From positions 62,001 to 126,000 of the forward strand of contig PHCH01000001.1 of NCBI GenBank assembly GCA_002840785.1: a DNA stretch of 64,000 nt, read 5' to 3'. The position numbers were made by a program, and so were the translations under genes. The DNA is from Betaproteobacteria bacterium HGW-Betaproteobacteria-4 (lineage in GTDB: Bacteria > Pseudomonadota > Gammaproteobacteria > Burkholderiales > Rhodocyclaceae). How positions within the stretch are numbered: position 1 is the first letter of the stretch; every line of letters starts with the position of its first letter. This document shows positions 34,431 through 41,600 of this stretch, one piece after another. Below the pieces are notes generated by a model. It did not search any database and was not told the DNA's origin. It saw only the letters and a list, made by a program, of their open reading frames with translations.

Positions 34431-34772
34431 TTAACGAAACACGCCGAGCGACACATGGGGTGCAAAGGCCAGCAGGCCTAGGCTGCCTATCCAGTCGTTC
34501 AGCGTTATATTGGAGGATGCCGCGCGGTGCATCGAGTCATGAACTACGTGGAAAATGGGCCATAGGAACACGATGTTCATTAGCGCGCCGGCCCACAGCG
34601 GGATTAGACCCTTTATGGCGGCGATGTCCGTGCCCGCCACGCCCAGCACGATGTAGAACATCAGTACCACTGTGGGCCAGGCCACCAAGGGCGGGTTGGT
34701 GAGGCGGTACAACTCGGACTTCTTGTGGGCCGGTTCCTGGACGGGGTTTTTGGAGGATGCGTTAGCGGACAT
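34431..34772 (-). pseudogene. Membrane fatty-acid-desaturase/hydroxylase-family gene, 5' fragment
   Basis: The minus strand encodes 113 residues with two membrane segments (LVAWPTVVLMFYIVLGVAG and LWAGALMNIVFLWPIFHVV), the first histidine box HDSMHRA, and NDWIGSLGLLAFAPHVSLGVFR. The desaturase family continues at this point with WxxMHHxxTN and further His boxes; here TAA follows, so the di-iron site is incomplete. The promoter and first codons are copied inverted at 36010-36262. Confidence 0.75.
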
Positions 34773-34970
34773 ACAGGTTCCTTAGGGATGATGGCAAGCA
34801 CCTTGACGGAGTGACTGCAAAGGCCTTGATTCTTACTGTCCACACCCGATAAGACCATTGTCAGAAGCGCCAGAAATTTGGCATATAGTGCCAACATGAA
34901 GGCGCTATCTTTATCCACGCCGCCAGTACGGCGCAGGAGATGGAGCAGGCGGCGACTGGTTCGAAGTGCA
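34735..34970. repeat. Inverted repeat of a divergent promoter region, copy A
   Basis: It matches the reverse complement of 36010-36262 closely, with short indels. It spans the first codons of the desaturase-like gene, its 5' leader, a perfect palindrome TTGGCATATAGTGCCAA (34878-34894) and the first codons (ATGAAGGC at 34895) of a lost divergent gene. The palindrome two to three bases before that ATG is a strong operator candidate. Confidence 0.8.
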
Positions 34971-34999
34971 TCGCTACAAAGCGCGGGGGGCTTTCATTC

Positions 35000-35605
35000 A
35001 AGAGTGGAGGTGATGCGGTTCCGTCGCGGTAGTGGGGTCGGGCCGGAAAAGTTGCTCGGTTGGTCTTACGACCCGGCGGCAAGGCGGCAAGGCTGTAGAA
35101 CTGGTTTTGCAGCCGGGACAATTCATCTGCCCCTTTTTGATCATGTGCATGGTTTCGATTCCGGCGATGTGATCCTGGTGCTGCAAAATAATTTGAACCC
35201 AAGCATTAGTCGCGCAATACGCTTGATGGCTCGTTGGTCCTACTCGATGATGTTGTTCAGATATTTATTCTGGCGCATCAGGGTATCGACGCAGGCATCA
35301 GCTTTGACGCTTTCAATGGCGGCCGTGTTAGCGCCGCACTTGTCGATGGTGATCTTCTGCGGCACATCGTGCAGGTTAATGGCGCGCTCCAGAAAGCGAC
35401 GCGCCGCGGCCAGATCTCGCCTGGTAGTGAGGAGGAAGTTCGCCGTGTCGCCATAACGGTCAACAGTGAGGTAGAGGTACTTCTACTGACCAGCTACTTT
35501 GATATAGGTCTCGTCAAACCGCCAACTCTGTCCAACTGGTCGTTTGCGTCGCCGAAAGACTGACGTCAACACCGGTAGTAACTTGATAGCCCATCCGCTA
35601 GGTCG
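35000..35605 (-). pseudogene. IS6-family transposase with nonsense mutations
   Basis: The minus strand encodes SGWAIKLLPVLTSVFRRRKRPVG, WRFDETYIKVAG, YLTVDRYGDTANFLLTTRRDLAAARRFL, PQKITIDKCGANTAAI and MRQNKYLNNIIE. This is most of an IS6 DDE transposase, from before the first Asp to beyond the second Asp. Two in-frame stops (GQ*KY and IIE*DQ) and a degenerate end make it dead. It sits between the two inverted promoter copies and may have mediated their inversion. It is distinct from the IS6 fragment at 4217. Confidence 0.85.
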
Positions 35606-35801
35606 CTGCACACAGTAATTGCCATGTTGTGGTTCCAGCGCCACTGCACAGGTTCATCGACGGTCGATTCGATGCGGGCGACGGGACCTGCCACCGCAGC
35701 ACTGAACCTTGATAAGCCTACGCACGAACATGAAGCAAAAGCACTCCTGTTGAGTTTGGGGTTATGTCAGCGATTATTTATTATTTTGATTTACTTGTTC
35801 T

Positions 35802-36009
35802 TCAACCCATAGCCCGGCGCGCGGCTTTAGCTGACTCACCTGCTGAGTTATTTTTTACAGCTAGGGCTTTTAATGCAGAGCGCTGATCACACAGCGAATT
35901 TATTTCAGCACCAAGCTTGTTCTTGTGCTCGGCCAGATCAGCAATATTTGCAGTCAGCTTTTCAATGGCCTTACCAGCATGGAGACGATCTGGTAGTAGG
36001 TCGAGGGCA
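35802..36009 (-). other. Open stretch encoding a coiled-coil-like peptide, remnant
   Basis: The minus strand is open and encodes LDLLPDRLHAGKAIEKLTANIADL, AEHKNKLGAEINSLCDQRSALKALA and then a stop. The heptad-like pattern suggests a coiled coil. There is no start or RBS and the family is unknown. 35606-35801 shows nothing. Confidence 0.3.
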
Positions 36010-36262
36010 CGCTGGGCTCGAACCAGTCGCCGCCTAGTCCCATCTCCTAGGCCATGCTGGCGGCGTGCGTGGTCGATGCTAGGAGTGCCTTCATGTTGGC
36101 ACTATATGCCAAATTTGTGGCGCTTCTGACAATTGTCCTATCGGGTTTGGACAACAAGAATCAAGGCCTGCACAGTCACCCCGCCAAGGTGCTTGCCGCC
36201 ATCCCTAAGAAACCTGTATGTCCGCAACGCATCCTCCAAAAATCCCGCCTCGGGAACCACCG
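36010..36262. repeat. Inverted repeat of a divergent promoter region, copy B
   Basis: The partner of copy A, in opposite orientation. It keeps the palindrome TTGGCACTATATGCCAA (36096-36112) and the desaturase start ATGTCCGC (36218), but lacks one base so the frame differs. The divergent gene start reads MKALLASTTHAASMA, then a stop, then EMGLGGDWFEPSVPSTYYQIVSML. Confidence 0.8.
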
Positions 36263-36295
36263 CCGTCGGCTCGAAATAAGAAAGTGACAAGAACT

Positions 36296-36724
36296 ATGAA
36301 GAAATCAAGGAAAACCAAGCCCCTTTTAAAAACGCTGATGGAAATACCGCAGACTTTGTCCAAGGCATCGCGATACACGTCGATGAATGGCGTCATCTAT
36401 ATGGCATTCGGTGCCTTGATGTTGATCATGCCTGATGTAGTGCGAAACATTTACATGGAGCCTGCATTTGTGGGGAGAGAAGAAGGACTGGTGCGTCTTG
36501 TTGGAATGATGCTTGCCATAGTCGGTTGTTTTTACTTCTTTGGAGGCCGCTCTGGTGCAAAACAGATTGTGGCTGCCGCCATCCTTGATCGTATTATCAT
36601 CGTGCCGGCAGTCTTGGTTCCCCTCGGTGTGTTGGGCGTGTTCCCGCATCTACTGTTTTCGTTTGCAGTGCTAGACCCCGCGCTTGCAATTGGTGCATGG
36701 TTTTTTTTGCAAAACGAGAATTGA
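36296..36724 (+). CDS. Small multi-pass membrane protein, unknown family
   Basis: A 142-residue protein with four predicted membrane segments: MNGVIYMAFGALMLIMP, LVRLVGMMLAIVGCFYFFGG, IVAAAILDRIIIVPAVLVPLGVLGVF and LLFSFAVLDPALAIGAWFFL. The ATG at 36296 (MKKSRKTKP) is preferred; an in-frame ATG at 36218 would add 26 residues that come from the frame-shifted start of the copied desaturase gene. The gene may therefore be driven by that captured promoter. I do not recognise the family. Confidence 0.6.
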   Translation: MKKSRKTKPLLKTLMEIPQTLSKASRYTSMNGVIYMAFGALMLIMPDVVRNIYMEPAFVGREEGLVRLVGMMLAIVGCFYFFGGRSGAKQIVAAAILDRIIIVPAVLVPLGVLGVFPHLLFSFAVLDPALAIGAWFFLQNEN

Positions 36725-36979
36725 GGGTTCTGTCGCGGTAATCTGCAGGCTGCGCAGCTCGCCAGAGCGGAAGAACTTCGCACCACGTCTGGAAGTTTGA
36801 AGGCCCTCATCGACGGATTTTAACTTTATCGAGCCTAAAAGGCTTTTGGTCGCCTGACATTACGTACGAAGAGAAACGGGCGTCTCCGATATTTTGTGTG
36901 TACGGCGTATGCGTTAAATATTTTTTGGCTTACAGCAAAGAGCAGAATGCCCGCAATATTTTGACGCCTACTATCGCGA

Positions 36980-37027
36980 TAGCGATGGCCAATATTTTCC
37001 CATATCGCGGAGAACTGGCCATCGCTA
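36980..37027. repeat. 12-bp perfect inverted repeat at the left side of the AT-rich block
   Basis: TAGCGATGGCCA (36980-36991) and TGGCCATCGCTA (37016-37027) flank a 24-nt spacer and directly follow an overlapping TATCGCGATA palindrome (36972-36981). The repeat stands 16 bp beyond the stop of the minus-strand gene 37043-37912, without a T-run. It may be a terminator, a regulator site, or a recombination site. 36725-36971 contains no gene. Confidence 0.45.
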
Positions 37028-37042
37028 AGTCAGCACATTTGT

Positions 37043-37912
37043 TCACTTGCACTGATTTTTTTGGTCAAGGTCGGTTAGCAAATCCCGTTCAGTCTGTGTT
37101 TCATCATTATGTGAATCAATTGTTTCAAAATCGATAAGTGTAAATTCAAAACTACCCCCGCCAGTATGTTTTTTATCGATTAAAAAAATATATTTTTTGT
37201 TGTCACACGCAGAATTTTTTAGTGACGGTAGGTCCTTGTCGACATCAAATTTTAAAGTTATTGATTTCCTCTTTTTGCCCACTAAAATCTTTGTAACTCT
37301 TGGCTGGCGCAAGAAGCCATCAATTTCACCTATTAAGCTTATTTTTTCAGTTAATCCGATGGCCTCAATTGGCTTTTCCTTTAGTCGACCTGACAAAGAA
37401 AAGCTCTTGCCTTGGAAGTGGACTGAAAAACACGAAATCAAATCTTTTCCGCCGTCAGCGGTTAGTCTCGATTTTGTAAAAATATCTACCTTATCTTTAA
37501 TGTCATCTGAGAAATTTGCGGATGAAACGTAACTGCCAACCGAACGCTGATTAACTAGGTTGTCTAAATAATTAAATGCTAAATCAGCAGCCTCACTAGG
37601 CCAAGTAGAACTGGATTTAATTACATGTCCATACTCTAAACCGGAGCGATCTGTGCAATGCTCAATAAATCTATAGGTTGTAACAGAGTCAGGATTTATA
37701 GACAAACAATCCACCAATAGATTAACTATATCGCTTGCATATTTCTCAGTCTGTTCAAAAAACAGAGGCTGCTCGAAAATTAAATGCGAGCCATTGTTAT
37801 TTAGAACAGGAACAAAATCACCGCGAACAATAATTGAATCGCTCGATTTTAGAAAGTTGCCGGAAATTGAATTGTCGGGGCGTGGCAAAGTCACATTTTT
37901 TTGCTTTTTCAT
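37043..37912 (-). CDS. Unknown protein encoded beside the giant recombinase
   Basis: A 289-residue soluble protein, Lys/Asp/Ser-rich, without signal peptide or membrane segment. It starts MKKQKNVTLPRPDNSISGNFLKSSD; later parts alternate short strands (SFSLSGRLKEKPIEAIG, KSITLKFDVDK, FEFTLIDFETIDS) that suggest a beta-rich C-terminal half. TGAGGGC precedes the ATG at the right distance. The gene is clearly AT-richer than the window average. It is the last of three minus-strand genes with the giant recombinase. I recognise no family; a recombination accessory, immunity or defence role is only a guess from position. Confidence 0.65.
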   Translation of the reverse strand: MKKQKNVTLPRPDNSISGNFLKSSDSIIVRGDFVPVLNNNGSHLIFEQPLFFEQTEKYASDIVNLLVDCLSINPDSVTTYRFIEHCTDRSGLEYGHVIKSSSTWPSEAADLAFNYLDNLVNQRSVGSYVSSANFSDDIKDKVDIFTKSRLTADGGKDLISCFSVHFQGKSFSLSGRLKEKPIEAIGLTEKISLIGEIDGFLRQPRVTKILVGKKRKSITLKFDVDKDLPSLKNSACDNKKYIFLIDKKHTGGGSFEFTLIDFETIDSHNDETQTERDLLTDLDQKNQCK

Positions 37913-37965
37913 AATGCCCTCATGAAAAAATTGTCGCGAATAGATAAAACAGATTGAGTTTTGAT

Positions 37966-38490
37966 CTATCGCTGAGGAGGACGTGCCGGGGGGGGCGGGA
38001 AAAAGCTAAAAGGCAAATAAAATTGTGATTTGAATTTTGTACAAATCGGGACGTATATAGAAAAATTCTCGATTATTTTTTCGAGAAGGTATTTTCCCCA
38101 ACCAAAGAGAAAGTAAAAAAATAAAGTTGAAACGGTTATTGAGAACAGTAGAATTATATCGACTGGCCCATTAAAAATAATGGAATTTATAAAAATAATA
38201 ATCGGGTAGGAGGCAATGGCCAGAATAAATCTTGGGCTGCAGGCAAATTCTGCCTTCCGGCGAAAATAGCTGACTAGTTTAACTGCATGCTGTTTTTCAA
38301 CGGGATTTAACCCGTTTGTTCTTAATAGAGATACAGTGTAGAAGAAAATTAAAAATCCTACCGACCGAAAAAGACTGGAGAAATCATCGGTGAATATATT
38401 TCCGTTATTATTCTCTCGCGAAGTCACTGCTGTTTTCTCCTTCGGCGAGAAAATTGCTTTTAAAAACGAGATAAAGTCAGTGCTGTTCAA
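37966..38490 (-). CDS. Unknown membrane protein encoded beside the giant recombinase
   Basis: A frame of 174 codons with a cytoplasmic N-terminal part and hydrophobic segments SVGFLIFFYTVSLL, FILAIASYPIIIFINSIIF and VDIILLFSITVSTLFFYFLFGW, ending in a proline-rich PFSFFPPPPARPPQR. The first codon is TTG (38490) without a clear RBS and no ATG follows in the N-terminal part, so the start is uncertain. An eight-G run lies at its 3' end (37987 region). It is AT-rich and 53 bp upstream of the 289-residue gene, on the same strand. No family recognised. Confidence 0.55.
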   Translation of the reverse strand: MNSTDFISFLKAIFSPKEKTAVTSRENNNGNIFTDDFSSLFRSVGFLIFFYTVSLLRTNGLNPVEKQHAVKLVSYFRRKAEFACSPRFILAIASYPIIIFINSIIFNGPVDIILLFSITVSTLFFYFLFGWGKYLLEKIIENFSIYVPICTKFKSQFYLPFSFFPPPPARPPQR

Positions 38491-38657
38491 TTGAAATGGT
38501 CAGAGTTGTTTTGGCTAAAATATCTTATCTGCCAAGAATTTTCAACCCCCTGTTTTTCCACGCTGTGTGTAGCGGGTTGTAACCATTTGAAATGTGTATT
38601 GTGCAAACTAAGCCAGACACTTTGCTTCATGAGGGTGGTTTGCCAAGCGCTTAAGTC

Positions 38658-41600
38658 CTAAGGCTGAGTTTTCTGAACGTTTGCCGCAGTCAATGATGCT
38701 AAAAATGCAACAACAAGCTCAAACCGATTTCGAATAACTCCGTCTGAACTCTCAGTAAGTAATAATCCGCATCTGCTCTGCACGAGCGGTGCGAACGGTT
38801 CGTCGTTGAATAGCATCTTGTCTACTTGTACGCCGCGAGCACGGCCACCAATTTCCTTGAACGACCTCGGGGAAAAATCGAACTCCCGCGCATTTTCTAT
38901 CAGAGTCGGATCCTCGATTGACCTCGCAATATCAAATCGATTCGAATCTATACCCCAACTTTTCAAGAATATTTGAAGCGTTGAAAATTGCTCGCGGTTG
39001 CAGGCCAGTAGCTGACGACTACTCCCAATCATTCGTGCTCCTTCTCTAAGTGGGAGGAGTGCTCCCAGGTCATTTTTATTTTCGTTACCCGAAGCTATCA
39101 ACCTGTTCCAAGACTCTTCGTAAATTTTTCCCAGCCAGTTCATGCCATCCACGCCAGATTTATTACTTGCTGGCGGAGCTTCGTGCTCAGGTTCGACAGC
39201 TTTTCCGTTCCAATACATTCGCTCCCCGACCGTGGTTATTGCCCGCTCTAAATCAAATATCGATTCGCGAGCAAATCCCAGACATTGCGCTACCTCAGCC
39301 GCAGGCAATCCTCTCCCCAAGAGACGCATTGCGCGAAGCACATCGGCTAATCTGTTCTTCTTGTCTTGCGTATTATTTGTGTGAAAGTCGGTGTTGTGGC
39401 GGGGATGCTGCAGCGGATAGTTCTCTAGCTCGACCCCGAACTGCAATTCGGCGACTATTTTTCTTCCGCTGGTATAGGTCAGCAGCTCTGTCCAGTCAGA
39501 CAGAAAGTGTAGGTAATTGCCGAACTGCGTTGTTATGCCCGCGTGCCCTAAATAGCGCGCCACGGCCCATGGAATCCGGCGAGATATTTCCTGCCTATCC
39601 ATCAATACCATTGCCGTTTTTTGATGATCTCCACCTTGTGCGCTCACAGGTTTCCAATTTTTCAGATCAAGGCCCAAGAGATTTAGCGTAATTCGATTGC
39701 CTACCCCATGGCGTCCGCGATGAAGATTCTGACGGGGATTCCCTGTGACAAATTTGATCGCGCTCAATGCTAAAGAGCTAATCGCGTTGAGGTTTAGAAA
39801 TGTTCCGCTACCTAACGAAAAGAGAGGACTAGAAACGCCCTCGGCAACGCTCGCCTGCGCCCGTTTGACGATTTGCCCAACTAGCCGTTTTTCTCTATCT
39901 GTGAATTCATTCAGTAGTGGAACAGCTCGCCTTGCTGCTTGTGTTTTCAACTTTCGATGAGGCCGGGATTTCACGAAGACCACAATCCAATCTTCTGTCT
40001 CTATCCAGTCCGTTGTCGTCAAACCCAACGTCTCGGAGCGCCGAAGCCCAAAATGATAAATACAAAGAATCAGGAACGCTGCGTAATTTCCTTCTTCTGA
40101 CTCCAGCTGCAGAAGTAGTTGGAGTGCATTGCCATAGTCTGTATCAGTCCATACCCCTGGATCGACAGAAACCCCGTTACTCATTACGGGCAACTCGCCC
40201 CAGTCCGGCTCGGGAATTTCCGTGCGCAGTTTTGCCCAACGATGAAATTCTCGGAGCCGATTCAATACAGTTCTACAATCCTGAGCGGTGGCGGCCTCCA
40301 AAATGTCACAATACAACTCCGTAATGCCGTCATCATCGAGCATCGTTAAATTCGCGTCGTAGGCTGTACGTTCGAACACGCCGGACAGTGTCGTGAAATA
40401 AGTTCGAACTGTTCCAATTGCCAGTAACCCGCCTCGGTAGGGTCTCAAAAGCAACCAAGCAAGCCAATCTCCCAGTAGAAGTGCAGCCTCTTCTACTTGG
40501 CCGTTATAGGCGCGAATGATGGTCCGGATTTTTTTTTGCCATTCCCTTCGACTGCCTTTGGTTTGCTGTGTCGGTAATGGCGACGGACCTTCATCGCCTA
40601 TCGCTCCGCGCAGTTTAGAAAAGAAGGTGCGCGTGTTGTTTTGTAGGCGCTCTGAGTTTTTGTCTTTTAACTGCAGCAAGCGCCGGACAGACAACTCTCC
40701 GTCCTCCTCTTTCGGCGCATTCAAATCTTCAATCAAACGACTTTCTCGCCAGCGCACCCTTAGCCATTCTTGAGTCTCCAGCGAATATGTCTTCAGACGC
40801 CCAGACAGGTAGCCACCAACTACGCCGGGCAACTGTTGGAAATTTGCTTGATCAACTATTTCTGCCAAGCTGTTTAATAGCTCGGACGTTGTAATCAACT
40901 GGTGGCCGACATGCGCCGAGATAATTTCTTTCGTACCACCGACCCAATCTGGCGCTACCTTGGCTACCCAATCCTTTTTTCTGTTTGACCTGCCTAAGGC
41001 TCGATCCAAGAGCTTTGCCGTAATTGGATGAATTCGAAAGCGCTGAACAGGCGCGGTTAAATCTTTCTCATTTAGTTCCGGAGCGTGTTCGAGAAATGGC
41101 AACCCACCTTTAGTGATCAAACGGAAGTTCTTCCCGACAATCACGTCACGCAATAATTCTGTGTTCGAGATCCTCGATAGAACAGCCAACTGAATCACTG
41201 CATGCAGCGCCGCATCGTCTTTTCCTGTGCGGGAAGGTTGAAGTGAATCTGCCAATTCGGTAACCACTGATGTCAATCGACTCAGTGTCTGAACTGCTCC
41301 GGGGGCAAATTGAGTAACTACCGTTGGCTCCTCTACTAGTGCCCCGTAACGCTTCTTTAACTTGATCCTTTTGCCCAGCTTGCGCCATCGCATCTCGACG
41401 AATCTAAGAAATACCGAGTAGCGAAGAAGTCCATGGGGATGGGGCAATCCCTTTCGATTACAGAGCAATCTTCGACATAATTTTTCTATGTCGTCGGCAG
41501 ATAACTCATCGAGTGTGCGACCTCCAAGGAATTCAACAGTGATCCTGCGAACACTTCGCAGAGCCTCGATGCGCTGCTTTTTTTGGTACTCAAGGCGAAG

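Noticed and set aside
36898-37137. Small plus-strand gene of 79 codons
   Set aside because: It overlaps the inverted repeat and the 3' end of the minus-strand gene, and has no RBS or protein-like pattern.
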